From positions 185,761 to 249,760 of the forward strand of contig NZ_FRBF01000005.1 of NCBI RefSeq assembly GCF_900142545.1: 64,000 nt of DNA. The letters run 5' to 3'. This DNA comes from Fibrobacter sp. UWT2. GTDB lineage: Bacteria > Fibrobacterota > Fibrobacteria > Fibrobacterales > Fibrobacteraceae. The notes under the pieces were generated by a model, which saw nothing but the letters and a program-made list of their open reading frames with translations, did not search any database and was not told the origin of the DNA. Numbering within the stretch: position 1 is the first letter of the stretch; each line of letters starts with the position of its first letter. Shown here one piece after another: positions 1-9,800 of the stretch. The translations under genes and the position numbers were made by a program.

Positions 1-302
1 ATAGAACCGCGCTGGCGGAAAACGTTCACACGGAAACGGCCCATGTCGCGGGCACCCACGGCAAAGTCGCATTCCTTGTTAGCTTCAAAACGCTGTTTCT
101 GATCGCGGTTCATGATGTCATCCAAGAAGGAATCCATCATCAGGGAATCCACCTTGACATCGAAAGGACGCTGCAAAGCACCGTTAATACGGTAAACAGG
201 CGGAACGCCTACGCGCAAGTGCAAGTCAGATGCACCGCGGTTTACCATTTCGCGCAACAGTTTTTCAATACGAAGTTGCGGCTGCTGTTGCTGATCTGCC
301 AT
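1..302 (-). CDS. pilT: Type IV pilus retraction ATPase PilT (5' part; runs off window)
   Basis: Only the N-terminal 100 or so residues are in the window; the gene continues past position 1. The translation begins MADQQQQPQLRIEKLLREM and goes on with GASDLHLRVGVPP and a CDFAV...GRFRVNVFRQRG stretch. This is the PAS-like N-terminal domain typical of PilT/PilB secretion ATPases, and the early ASDLHL motif and short N-terminus favour PilT. PilT hexamers power pilus retraction at the inner membrane base. The Walker motifs lie outside the window, so catalytic competence cannot be checked. The start ATG overlaps the stop of the upstream TPR gene (TAATG), implying translational coupling in one operon. 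Confidence 0.85.
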   Translation of the reverse strand, partial: MADQQQQPQLRIEKLLREMVNRGASDLHLRVGVPPVYRINGALQRPFDVKVDSLMMDSFLDDIMNRDQKQRFEANKECDFAVGARDMGRFRVNVFRQRGS

Positions 303-3034
303 TAAGCGTTACCTCCAAACTTATCGTTATAGAGCTTTTCCACTTCGGCAAGACGAGCAGCAATATCTTCGTTTTCAGGTTCTTTCTGAGCCAAGTCCTT
401 ATAGATTTCGAGAGCCTTTGCATACAGTCCCTGGTCGAAATAGATTTCAGCCAAGGTGCGGGTATTCAGGCTATCGTCCAAATCCTGTGCGCCACGATCC
501 AGCGGAGCATCGGGGTCATTAATGAGACCAGCAGAAATTTCATCGTCGGAATCACCAGACATCAAGAAATCTACACCCTTATTCGAAGGCTTGGTTTCTT
601 CAGTCAAGGAATCGTCGTCCATATCGAACAGACCCTTGAAGGCACCAGAAACTTCGGATTCCAGGGAATCCAAATCCTGAGCAGGTTCTGCAGCCGGAGC
701 TTCCGGAGCGATATCGGCAGGAGCGGCTTGAGCCGTTTCTACTTCGGCGGAGGCAGACTCCCCTTCTACCGGCAGATCGTCCTCTTTTCCGAACAAATTA
801 TCAAAAGACTTGTCAAGGTCGCTTTCAATGGCTTCTTCTACGTTTTCGGCAGGCGTGTCAAGTGCTTCTTCAATCGGAGCGCCGGTGAGTTCCTGTTCGT
901 TAGATTCAGCCTGCGGTGCCGTTTCGGGCAAATCCAAATCGTCGTCAGCATCGCCAAACATAGAGGCGAATGCGCCGCCCATTTCCTGAGCCAAGTCCGA
1001 AGTTTCAGACTTCACTTCAGGCATTTCCAATTCGGCTTCAGCCTGATTCACCTGTTCTTCCAGCGAAACGGGAGCTTCGGTTTCCTGCAAGTCAGCAGGA
1101 GTTTCCGTCAAAGTTTCTTCGGCAGGTTTTTCTTCGGGCAGATCATCGTCAGAACCGAAGAGAGAATCAAAGGCGCTGTCTACACTGAAGCTGTTGTCCG
1201 ATGCGGGAGCTGCTTCAACAGGAGCCTCTTCGACAGCAGGCTCTTCAGCGGCTGTTTCTTCAGCAACAGTTTCTTCTGCGGCAGGTGCAGCAGGAGCATC
1301 GTCAGCGAAGAGATTGTCAATCGGCGATTCAAGAGCCGGAGCATCATCCACCACCAGTTCTTCTTCAGCAGATTCTTCTGCGGCCGGTTCGTCATCGAGC
1401 TTAAAGATATCTTCTTCCGCCGGAGCTTCTTCAGCAGGAAGTTCAAGAGATTCTTCCGCCGGCAGTTCAAGATCAGCAACGGATTCTTCCGCCGGAGCCT
1501 CAGCACTTTCTGCAGGCTTTTCTTCGGGCAGTTCGTCTTCACCGAAGATGGAATCAAAAGCGTTGTCGATGGTCGTCGGAGCATCTTCTGCCGGAGCAGT
1601 TTCTGCTGCGGGAGCTTCGAGCTCAGCGACTTCAGCCGGACTGTCATCGCCCGTCAGGTTCATCTCTGCAGAAGCGGACTTTTCAAACAAGCCACCTTCT
1701 TCTTCAGCAGGTTCTGCAGGAGCGGCTTCGAGAGATTCTTCCGCCGGAAGTTCAAGAGATTCTTCTTGCGGTGCAGCTTCAGCCTGCGGCTTTTCTTCGG
1801 GCAATTCGTCTTCGCCAAAGATATCACCGAAGGCATCATCGATGCTCTGCGGCTTGTCTTCTGCAGGTGCAGAAACTTCAGCAGACTTTTCGAACAGGGA
1901 ATCGCCATCGTTATCTTCGATCCCTTCGTTCAGCGGGGCTTCAGCAAGATCTTCGATGGAACCGAAGCTAGACACATCCTGAGGCTTCGCTTCTTCCTGC
2001 GGCTTTTCTTCGGGAAGTTCGTCTTCGCCAAAGATGTCGCCAAAGGCATCGTCGATGCTCTGCGGCTTGTCTTCTACAGAAGCGCTTTCAAACACGGATT
2101 CCGCATTGGACTGCGCATTGTCGTCGATGCTTACAGGAATATCTGCAACAGGAGCAGCGCTAGCAAAGGGACTCGTGCTCGTCGTTTCTTCGGGTTCCAA
2201 GTCGTCGTCCAGACCGAACATGTCGGACAGGGCAGAAGAAACGTCAGAGCCGGAAATATTTTCGTCTGCAGGGAATTCTTCAATCAAGCCTTCAGATTCA
2301 TCGGTCTTGATAGAATCCATTGCCGATTCCAGAGAAGCAGACAGGTCTTCCATGGTGGAATCATCGGCGGAATCGCCGTTGGGCAACATCGCCGCAAGAG
2401 ATGCAAAGGGATCGTCAGAATCCACCGTCTCGGAATCAATCGATTCTTCGGTTGCAGGCATTTCGAAGGATTCCGTACCGGCATCCTCGGTCGCAGGTTC
2501 AGACGAGTTATCGTCATCGAAAGACAAGTCCAGCGGCGAAGTTTCTTCGCCAGCAGCCTGACCCATATCCTGGGTGCTGTCGGACATGATAATATCGGAA
2601 TCCGCAGCGGCACCAATCGCAGCAGCGGCAGCCGTACTTTCGAGCACGGCGTCATATTCTTCTTTCCAGAAGGTGTTCAGCGGATCCATGTCGTGCAAAC
2701 GACGGTAACAGACGTTGCGTTCGGCCAACATGCCAAGCTTGTCGTAGGCATCGCCCATAATGCGCTGGGCGGCCAAGTTGAACGGATCCATCACAATGAT
2801 GCGTTCACATTCCTCGACGCAAGGTTCGTAGGCTTCCAGCTGAATAAGAATCTTTGCGCGAACCAGTCGTGCCGAAATATCATTCGGGTACAGCGTGAGA
2901 CCGCCATCGACTCTCTGCAGAGCCTTGTCCAGCTCACCCGCCACGCGTTCGAGATCTGCAAGCCAAGCAAACACCATGGAATTGGAGTTTTTCTTGCCGA
3001 CAGACTTTCTAAGTGATTCCAACGTTACCGCCAT
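302..3034 (-). CDS. Acidic TPR protein with eight copies of a short FG-LPEEKP motif
   Basis: About 910 residues. TPR-like helices occupy residues 10-135 and a C-terminal TPR pair about 855-905 (TLAEIYFDQGLYAKALEIY). Between them lies about 700 residues of Glu/Ala/Pro/Ser-rich, probably disordered sequence. In it a motif of the form AF-x2-[ILM]-FG-x-[DE]-D-x-LPEEKP recurs near residues 268, 330, 401, 492, 621, 688, 743 and 798, strongest at 330, 401, 492 and 621. There is no signal peptide or membrane segment, so it is probably cytoplasmic. It sits between a Trm112-like gene and pilT and overlaps pilT by one base. A scaffold role for the pilus apparatus, as with FimV, is inference only. The ATG at 3034 has AAGAGG five bases upstream; a GTG two codons earlier is less likely because it overlaps that site. 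Confidence 0.75.
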   Translation of the reverse strand: MAVTLESLRKSVGKKNSNSMVFAWLADLERVAGELDKALQRVDGGLTLYPNDISARLVRAKILIQLEAYEPCVEECERIIVMDPFNLAAQRIMGDAYDKLGMLAERNVCYRRLHDMDPLNTFWKEEYDAVLESTAAAAAIGAAADSDIIMSDSTQDMGQAAGEETSPLDLSFDDDNSSEPATEDAGTESFEMPATEESIDSETVDSDDPFASLAAMLPNGDSADDSTMEDLSASLESAMDSIKTDESEGLIEEFPADENISGSDVSSALSDMFGLDDDLEPEETTSTSPFASAAPVADIPVSIDDNAQSNAESVFESASVEDKPQSIDDAFGDIFGEDELPEEKPQEEAKPQDVSSFGSIEDLAEAPLNEGIEDNDGDSLFEKSAEVSAPAEDKPQSIDDAFGDIFGEDELPEEKPQAEAAPQEESLELPAEESLEAAPAEPAEEEGGLFEKSASAEMNLTGDDSPAEVAELEAPAAETAPAEDAPTTIDNAFDSIFGEDELPEEKPAESAEAPAEESVADLELPAEESLELPAEEAPAEEDIFKLDDEPAAEESAEEELVVDDAPALESPIDNLFADDAPAAPAAEETVAEETAAEEPAVEEAPVEAAPASDNSFSVDSAFDSLFGSDDDLPEEKPAEETLTETPADLQETEAPVSLEEQVNQAEAELEMPEVKSETSDLAQEMGGAFASMFGDADDDLDLPETAPQAESNEQELTGAPIEEALDTPAENVEEAIESDLDKSFDNLFGKEDDLPVEGESASAEVETAQAAPADIAPEAPAAEPAQDLDSLESEVSGAFKGLFDMDDDSLTEETKPSNKGVDFLMSGDSDDEISAGLINDPDAPLDRGAQDLDDSLNTRTLAEIYFDQGLYAKALEIYKDLAQKEPENEDIAARLAEVEKLYNDKFGGNA

Positions 3035-3043
3035 AAACACCTC

Positions 3044-3289
3044 TTAGAGCAAAATTGCTTCGTCCGCCAAAAGAACAGGAATTCCTTCGCGAACCGGATA
3101 CACCCTGGAATTGTCTTCGGTAGTAAGAGCCTCGGTCAGAGGTTCCGTCACCTTTTCACCGGCAACGTTCTTCAACGTGCCTGCAGAAATAGACTGATTC
3201 AAAGCGGCCAAGCATTCGTCGGACGCCAATTTCAGCTTACCCCTCGTTTCGGGGCAGCACAGAATATCCAAAAGATTTGTATCGAACAT
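3044..3289 (-). CDS. Trm112/UPF0434 family small protein
   Basis: This 81-residue protein has the Trm112-like layout: MFDTNLLDILCCPETRGKL at the N-terminus and VYPVREGIPVLLADEAILL at the C-terminus, like bacterial YcaR. Bacterial members are about 60-80 aa; their role is poorly defined, and eukaryotic and archaeal Trm112 activates methyltransferases. The usual C-x2-C zinc pair is reduced here to an adjacent CC. The gene starts the unit leading to the acidic TPR protein and pilT (9 bp to the TPR start). Upstream, 3290-3371 is AT-rich and holds a CACAAAAA...TTTTTGTG inverted repeat that could end the preceding glycosyltransferase operon. Confidence 0.8.
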   Translation of the reverse strand: MFDTNLLDILCCPETRGKLKLASDECLAALNQSISAGTLKNVAGEKVTEPLTEALTTEDNSRVYPVREGIPVLLADEAILL

Positions 3290-3371
3290 AAAACCTTAAT
3301 AATCAAATACTTACACAAAAAATAACATCATTTTTGTGCAATGTGTAAAGAAAATGTAGGTATTTTATGTT

Positions 3372-5069
3372 TTAGTGCAGATATTTGAGGTTTACAAGGG
3401 CGTAATTGCCCTCTTTTCCGTTACCAATCAGCAAAAACACGCGTAATCCGAGGCTATCAAGCCACTTGATGTCAAAATCTTCGCGATAGCCGGAGAAATT
3501 GGACACCACCAGGAGTTCGCGGCAGCCGGTGCGGTTGCAAACCGATTCCATCTCGGAAAGGGAGCCTAGGAGATGCTGGCGGTTCTCTTCGCTGATTTTG
3601 TCGGGTTCGGAACTCACGCAACCTAGGATTTCGATTCCGGGAATCACGTTGTAGCTATCGAACCAGTTGCTTAAGGAATCTTCTCGACCGCCAAGCAAAA
3701 TGGAGCGGTGACGCTTCTTCGCAAAAATGCGGTAGAAATAGTTTATCCAAAATGCCACGCGACGCCACACAAAAAGTGCAATGGGAATCACCAAGCAGGT
3801 AGAAACCACGATGGCAATCCAATGATAGTCGTAAGGCAATATACTGATTTCGTCGTTGACGATAGGCGTCTGGGTAAAGTAGCGGAATGCCGCATAGCCA
3901 CCCACCGTAAGTATATTCAGGGGGACCAGGTAACGAAGGAACTTTTCGCCCTTCAGGCTAGAAACCGTATATTCCCCGCGGAAGATAAGGAAGGCCATGT
4001 TCAAGACGGCAACCAAGCCGACCAGCCACCAGTCTTCGAACTGGGACACGCTCAACATGGAATGCTTTACGACTACGGAGTAGTCGATGCAATCCAAAGC
4101 CGCATCGCCGGTAAGCCCCATCTTGGCGCAAGAACGGGCAATGGAATCACCGCGGCCCAGGAATACAAAGGCCCAGATGGCGATAACGCCCAAGTCCAGG
4201 AACATCTTCCAGAACTTCGGAATGAGCCTGGAGAACATACCCACGAAGGCTGCAAACAGAATACCGAAAGACACCAGGAAATTCGGAACAAAGTAAAGGT
4301 CCTTGTGTTTTTTCACAAAGATCAGCATCGCCTTGTAGAAGTCTACATAAGAGCCCCAACGGCGCGTACGGCAGCTCTGGCCCTTGAAATGCAGAATGTT
4401 AGTCGAAGGCGTGTAATAGTTCTTGCGACCCGCGGCCTTTGTCCTGAAGCAAAGGTCAAGGTCTTCGCCGTACATAAAGAAGTCTTCGTCAAAGCCCTTC
4501 AGCTGTTCGTACAGGTCGCGCTTCATGCAGAAGAACGATCCACTGACCGCATCCACTTCGGTAACGGCATCGGGATCAGCGTAGGTCATGTTGTAGCTGG
4601 CCAGCAGCTTGCTCTTCGGGAACAAGGCGGCAAGACCTATCGTCTTCGAAACTGCAGAAATAATCGTCGGGAACGAACGACGGCATGCCCACTGAATGGA
4701 GCCGTCTTCGTTCAAGATGCGGCAACCCACCGTACCCGCTTCCGGATGTTCTTCCATAAAGTCCAGCACCTGCGTAAAGGAGTCGCGGGACACCACCGTA
4801 TCGGGGTTGATAAAGAACAAGTACGGTTTCGTAGCCTGCTTTTCGGCGAGATTGCAGCCCTTACCAAAGCCCAGATTTTCCTTGGAATCGAGCCAAAGGA
4901 CTTCGGGGAAATAGGCCTTGATTTCAGGCAAAATCGGCGATTCGGAACCGTTATCCAGAACAATAATCTGTGCATCCACATTTTCGCACGCATCGCGCAC
5001 GGACTTTAGACATGCCGGGATAAAGTCACAGGAATTGTAAGCGATGATGATAATGGAGCAGGAATACAT
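3372..5069 (-). CDS. GT2 glycosyltransferase fused to membrane and CoA_binding_3-like domain
   Basis: About 565 residues. Residues 1-280 are a family 2 glycosyltransferase of the rhamnosyltransferase type: IIIIAYNSCDFIPACLKSV, IVLDNGSESP, NLGFGKGCN, INPDTVV, and GEDLDLCFRTK near the acceptor site. After this come several hydrophobic segments (about 300-470). The C-terminal part (HRSILLGG..., VIPGIEILGCVSS, ELLVVSNF) resembles the CoA_binding_3-type domain that precedes the catalytic part of WbaP/WcaJ-type sugar-phosphate transferases, but the catalytic part is absent. The ATG at 5069 was chosen because the GT2 fold starts there; an upstream in-frame extension reads through a heptad repeat and looks non-coding. 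There is no Shine-Dalgarno, and the repeat fills the gap to the previous gene. It probably acts in surface polysaccharide or glycoprotein assembly. Confidence 0.75.
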   Translation of the reverse strand: MYSCSIIIIAYNSCDFIPACLKSVRDACENVDAQIIVLDNGSESPILPEIKAYFPEVLWLDSKENLGFGKGCNLAEKQATKPYLFFINPDTVVSRDSFTQVLDFMEEHPEAGTVGCRILNEDGSIQWACRRSFPTIISAVSKTIGLAALFPKSKLLASYNMTYADPDAVTEVDAVSGSFFCMKRDLYEQLKGFDEDFFMYGEDLDLCFRTKAAGRKNYYTPSTNILHFKGQSCRTRRWGSYVDFYKAMLIFVKKHKDLYFVPNFLVSFGILFAAFVGMFSRLIPKFWKMFLDLGVIAIWAFVFLGRGDSIARSCAKMGLTGDAALDCIDYSVVVKHSMLSVSQFEDWWLVGLVAVLNMAFLIFRGEYTVSSLKGEKFLRYLVPLNILTVGGYAAFRYFTQTPIVNDEISILPYDYHWIAIVVSTCLVIPIALFVWRRVAFWINYFYRIFAKKRHRSILLGGREDSLSNWFDSYNVIPGIEILGCVSSEPDKISEENRQHLLGSLSEMESVCNRTGCRELLVVSNFSGYREDFDIKWLDSLGLRVFLLIGNGKEGNYALVNLKYLH

Positions 5070-5079
5070 AGAGGAAGGA

Positions 5080-5117
5080 AGTAGACAGTAGGAAGTAGAC
5101 AGTAGGAAGTGGGAAGT
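5080..5117. repeat. Heptanucleotide repeat, copy 1 (AGTAGRM type)
   Basis: Plus-strand reading gives units of seven: AGTAGAC, AGTAGGA, AGTAGAC, AGTAGGA, AGTGGGA, then AGT. It fills the gap between the stop of the Ppm1-like gene (5117) and the start of the GT2 fusion gene (5069), both on the minus strand. Related copies lie at 12666-12708, 19768-19791 and 48195-48225. Confidence 0.8.
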
Positions 5118-5830
5118 TATGCGAGTCCTAGACGAAGTTTGAGGACCAGGAAGAATGCTTCGGAAATAATACCGCCGCTCATCTTGGAAGTACCACGGGT
5201 GCGGTCCGTAAAGATGATCGGAATTTCCTTGACGCGGAGCCCCTTCTTCCAAATCTTGAAGGTGGTCTCGATCTGGAAGCAGTAACCGTCACTCTTCATC
5301 TTGTCGAGGTTCAAGGCCTGCAACGCTTCGCGGCGGAAGCACTTGAAACCGCCCGTGGCATCGCTAATCGGAAGTCCCGTCACGATGCGGGTATAGACGT
5401 TTGCACCGTAGCTGAGAATCAGGCGACGCAAGTCCCAGTTCACCACGCTGATGCGGTGATTCTGGTAGCGGCTACCGAGCACGAGATCGGCATCTTCAGC
5501 GGTTTCCAAAAAGCGATTCAAGTCCGTAGGAGCATGGCTAAAGTCGGCGTCCATTTCGAAGACGCGTTCGTAGTCGCGTTCGAGAGCCCATTTGAAACCG
5601 GTCACATAAGCGGAGCCGAGGCCCATCTTGCCCTTACGGCGAATCAGGTGAACGCGCGGATTCTTCTTGGTTTCTTCTTCGACCATGTCGCCCGTACCAT
5701 CGGGACTGCCATCGTCAACTACCAAGATTTCCAGACATTCGTTCTGTTCCAAAATAGCCGACATAATGAGCATGATATTTTCTTTCTCATTATAAGTCGG
5801 GACAATTACAAGACTTTTAGGATACGCCAT
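5117..5830 (-). CDS. Polyprenyl-phosphate mannose synthase (Ppm1/DPM1-like GT2)
   Basis: This 237-residue soluble GT2 enzyme matches the dolichol-phosphate mannosyltransferase family. It has VPTYNEKENI near the N-terminus, VVDDGSPDGT, the DADFSHAP metal and nucleotide-sugar site, SDATGGFKCFRREAL and the late TDRTRGTSKM. The family transfers mannose (sometimes another hexose) from GDP-sugar to polyprenyl phosphate on the cytoplasmic membrane face. It lacks C-terminal membrane helices, as in the short DPM1 type. A good AGGAGAAGG lies upstream of the ATG. It is 14 bp after a second GT2 gene and downstream of the DUF2723 GT-C gene that could use its product. The exact sugar cannot be read from sequence. 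Confidence 0.88.
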   Translation of the reverse strand: MAYPKSLVIVPTYNEKENIMLIMSAILEQNECLEILVVDDGSPDGTGDMVEEETKKNPRVHLIRRKGKMGLGSAYVTGFKWALERDYERVFEMDADFSHAPTDLNRFLETAEDADLVLGSRYQNHRISVVNWDLRRLILSYGANVYTRIVTGLPISDATGGFKCFRREALQALNLDKMKSDGYCFQIETTFKIWKKGLRVKEIPIIFTDRTRGTSKMSGGIISEAFFLVLKLRLGLA

Positions 5831-5844
5831 AAACCAACCTTCTC

Positions 5845-6780
5845 CTAACTCAAATCTACAATTTCACGAATCGATTCGGCCACCGGATAGCTCTGCTTTT
5901 TGCTTCCGTTCATCATTTCGCCCAAAAGGCCAAGAGAAATGAACTGCACGCCCATCACCAGCGAGAAGCCGCCTGCCAACAGGAGCGGACGCTCGTGAAG
6001 AGCGCCGGTCTGGAACCATTCGTAGCCAAAGTAGCCCGAAATGCCGAAACCGAGCAGCATAAAAATCAAGCCGAGCAAGCCAAAGAAATGAAGCGGCTTG
6101 GAGGCGAAACTGCGTATGAACATCAGGGAAACCAAATCGAGGAACCCGGACACCAAGCGAGATACGCCGTATTTAGACACACCGTGAATGCGGGCTCGGT
6201 GAGCGACCGGCATTTCTGTAATGCGGAAGCCCTGCCACTTGGCCATCACCGGAATAAAGCGGTGGTAGTCACCGTACAGGTGAATAAAGCGCACCACGGA
6301 ACTGCGATAAGCCTTGATACCGCAGTTAAAGTCATGCAGACGCTGACCGCACACAATCGAGACCGTCAAGTTGAAAAGCTTGGAGGGCCACGTCTTGTGC
6401 CAGGGATCCAGACGACGAATCTTCCAACCCGAAACCAGGTCGTAGCCATCATCCAGAATCTTGATCATCTTCGGAATTTCGAGCGGGTCATCTTGCAGGT
6501 CGCCGTCCAGCGTGGCCACGTACTTGCCGCGAGCCTTGGAAAAGCCGAAGGCAAGTCCAGCAGCCTTTCCGCAGTTGAACTGGAAGCGGAACGCGCGAAT
6601 AAAGGTATACTCCTTGGATAAAGACTCCACCACTTCCCAAGTGTTGTCTCGGCTACCGTCATCGATAATGATGACTTCGTAGGTAAAGCCCGTAGGCTCA
6701 ATGGCCGCTACAATCTCCTTAAAAAGTTCAGGCAGGTTCTCGCTTTCTTCCTTAACCGGAATAACAAGACTCAAATCCAT
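5845..6780 (-). CDS. Polyprenyl-phosphate glycosyltransferase, GtrB/ArnC-like GT2
   Basis: 311 residues. The GT2 domain shows LVIPVKEESENLPEL, IIIDDGSRDNTWE, TLDGDLQDDPLEI, the DFNCGIKAYR acceptor loop and HRARIHGVSKYG. Two membrane helices follow at about 230-295, the arrangement of GtrB, ArnC and YfdH enzymes that load a sugar onto undecaprenyl phosphate. The product would be flipped and used by a GT-C enzyme; the DUF2723 protein immediately upstream is an obvious candidate. RBS GAGGAGAGG precedes the ATG. The gene lies 27 bp after the DUF2723 gene and 14 bp before the Ppm1-like gene. The donor sugar is unknown. Confidence 0.85.
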   Translation of the reverse strand: MDLSLVIPVKEESENLPELFKEIVAAIEPTGFTYEVIIIDDGSRDNTWEVVESLSKEYTFIRAFRFQFNCGKAAGLAFGFSKARGKYVATLDGDLQDDPLEIPKMIKILDDGYDLVSGWKIRRLDPWHKTWPSKLFNLTVSIVCGQRLHDFNCGIKAYRSSVVRFIHLYGDYHRFIPVMAKWQGFRITEMPVAHRARIHGVSKYGVSRLVSGFLDLVSLMFIRSFASKPLHFFGLLGLIFMLLGFGISGYFGYEWFQTGALHERPLLLAGGFSLVMGVQFISLGLLGEMMNGSKKQSYPVAESIREIVDLS

Positions 6781-6807
6781 TCGTATCCTCTCCTCTTATC
6801 GCAAAAA

Positions 6808-9800
6808 TTACTTGGCTGCAACGACAGCAGGTTCCTTGGCAGAATCCTTTTCAGCGGAATCGGCCGGTTCAGCCGGGGCGGGTTCTTCAACCTTCAAGGG
6901 TTCGTCAGACATATTCTCGATCTGACGGCCACTCATCAGGAGACGTGCTCGGCCACCTTCTTCATAGGCCGGAACACTGTTAAGACCGCGGTTCAGCACT
7001 TCCTGGGCATTGATCTTCTGGCCGGCAGCTTCGTAAACGAATGCCGCTGCCCAGTAGTTACGCCATTCCGAGGGGAACTGCTTGATGCCCAATTCAAGAT
7101 ACTTCACAGCGGCAGCAGCGATGCTGTCCACCTGAGCCTTCTTTTCGGCCGTGAACGGATGTTCATTGCGGATCTTGGAGATCTTGTCACGAGCATCAAA
7201 AGAAATCTGCAGGTACAGGGAAACGTAACCCGAAAGCAAGCGGGAAGTTTCTTCGTTAATGTAAGCGGTGCCGTCACCGAGGCCGCGGAACTTGAACACG
7301 GAATCAATGAGGTCTGCCGTGAACTTTGCATCAAAGGCGTTGCGCTTGGGGTTCAAATCACCCTTCACGAAGTTGTAGACCATACCTTCTTGCACCATGT
7401 ACTTTTCAAGGCCCATGAAGTTGGAAGTACCGACGGTCGTGGAGATTTCAATCGGCTTGTCCATGTTCTGGAGAGCAAGGTCAATCACGAGCTTATGCTG
7501 CGTGAGCATCATACCGCTACGAGTACGGGCAGCCCATTCGGTAAAGGCATCCCACACCTGGTAGTGCACCTTGAACTGCATAAGCTTGGCAGAATCAGCG
7601 GCAGAAAGCTGCTGGCCTTCCATAGCATCGATACGGTTCTTGAGCTGCGGCATCAGACGCTGGGCGTTCTTCACCCACGTAGAAACCTGATGGTTCGGAT
7701 TCGAGGCTGAGCTGTTGTCGAGCACCATGTCGCGATCGATAGCGGCCTTGTCGTAGCTGAGTTTCAGAATCGGTTCGTTGTCGAGCATCTGCTTGATATA
7801 CCAGTCGGTATTACCGAGCGAGAGGTTCACCACGCGAACGTCCTTACGGATGCCGGCCACTTCCTGAGCGAACCACAGCGGGAAGGTATCGTTATCACCG
7901 TTGGTGAAAAGGATAGCGTTCGGGCGGCAGCTATTCAGCAAGTTGTAAGCGTAATCCCAAGGAACCCAGAGGCCAGAACGGTCATGTTCCTTGTAGTTGG
8001 AAACGCAGGGCACCAGGAACGAAACGGCAACCAGGAGTGCGGCCACCGGATTTGCAAATGCGGCGAAGCTAGATGTGGCGGCAAGGAACACCAGGATACC
8101 GGCGCCGATACCGTAAATCATGCTCATGAAAATAAAGGCCGGAGTATAGAAGTAGTCACGTTCACGGACTTCCAGATGCACGGCATCGGGGAACGGAGCG
8201 CGGCCACCCACCTGGGCAAAGCCACTTTCGATCTTCTGCCAGTTCTGCCAGATTGCGGAATTGGTGTAGCCATCGAGTTCACGCTGGAGTTCGGCCAAAC
8301 GGGCATCCGGAGCACCATGAGCCTTGAGCGTTTCCATACGGATCTTGGTGTACTCAATGTTCTGACGCATGTCGATGAGTTCGTTCGGATCCGGGAGAGC
8401 CGTAATACCCATGCCACGTGCATTCAGGTCAGACACATTGCGGCTCATCACGCTCACCCAGTAGTCGTGTTCGCGCTGTTCCATGCGGGTGCCGTCGGCG
8501 AAGTTGATATAGAACAACAAGCCGAGAGAGCAAAGGGCATAAAGCACCGAAACAAACACGCCCACGTTACGGTTGCGCTTCCAGACGAACACGCAAACCA
8601 TCACCAGGAGACCGTTAAAGAGCAAGAACATCATGAACTGCGGGAGCGTAGCGTCTCCCATGAAGCTCATCTGCGTCGGGAACTTGATACCGAGGCGTTC
8701 CACCGGCTGATTGTCGGCGGCATCAAACGTGTAAATGCCATTGGCGTAGTTCACGTCGCCCACCTTGTAAGGCAGGTACTGAGCCATCTGGTATCCACCG
8801 TAACCCATGTGCGGGAACGAGAGGAACTGGTGGCTAAGGCGAGAACGACGGTAGAAGGCACGGCTAATCATGCTTTCAGAGCCGTACTGCTTACGTTCAA
8901 TGAAGTTGTTGAAGGCGACCCAGTTTTCGTCCTTGAAGAGGTTGCCGAGCTGGAGGTTGCCTTGTTCGTCGCGGATGTTGATTTCGGGGTCGTTTTCGTC
9001 GATAATCGGGTTCAGTTCCGAACGGATCGGAATGTAAAGGTGCGTGCTGTAACCGATCAGGGCGAAGAAAGCAAAAGCCAGGGACAGGCGCATGCTACGC
9101 TGCACACCCTTGTTCTTGATGGGCTTTGCCAAGCAAAGAATCGAAAGAGCGATCAAGCAAACGAAAGAAATTTCGATAAAGGCAGACACCATGTAAATCA
9201 CGGAGCAAAGGAGCGTACCCGTAATCCAGATAGGAATGCGTTCCACAATCTTCTTGGGTTCGGCCACGAGCAAAAGAGCAAACACGGCAGGAACCGTAAG
9301 CATGGTGTAAAGATGAGCGCCCACGCCGAGGAAGGCGATGTAGCAGATAAAGATGAGAATGCGGTCGCTGTAAGCTTCGTTACGCTTGTTGTACCAAACG
9401 AGGCCGAGGTAAGACACCAGCATCAAGATGAACATGGCAATGCCGTAGACTTCGGCTTCGACCGCGTTGAACCAGAAGGTATCAGAGAAAGTCAGGAGGA
9501 AACCGGCAACGAGGGCTGCCGTAGCAAGCACCACCGTGCGGACTTTAGCAGAAATTTTTTCAGCGAGGGCATCAGTCTTGAGGACGGTCGCCAAAAGTTC
9601 CCAGGCAAAGAGAGCAGTCACATAGACGGTCGCCGCGGAGCTCACCACCGAGATATAGTTCACGCGCTTTGCGATTTCACCCACGAACGGGAGCAGCACG
9701 ATGACTGCACGGGCGAGGAACACGAAGAACGGAGTTCCAGGAGGATGCGGAATACCCAAGGTATTGGCGCAGGCGACGAATTCGCCGCAATCCCAGAAGC

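Noticed and set aside
230..3016. A 928-codon open frame on the plus strand opposite the acidic TPR gene.
   Set aside because: Its composition (Phe/Arg/Ser-rich, repeating RRFF and GRSF patterns) is the antisense of the Glu/Ser/Ala repeats; it has no Shine-Dalgarno or recognisable domain, and the minus frame has clear TPRs.
5070..5252. N-terminal extension of the GT2 fusion protein.
   Set aside because: It is read through the heptad repeat and the antisense-like end of the previous gene; the GT2 fold begins directly at the ATG at 5069.
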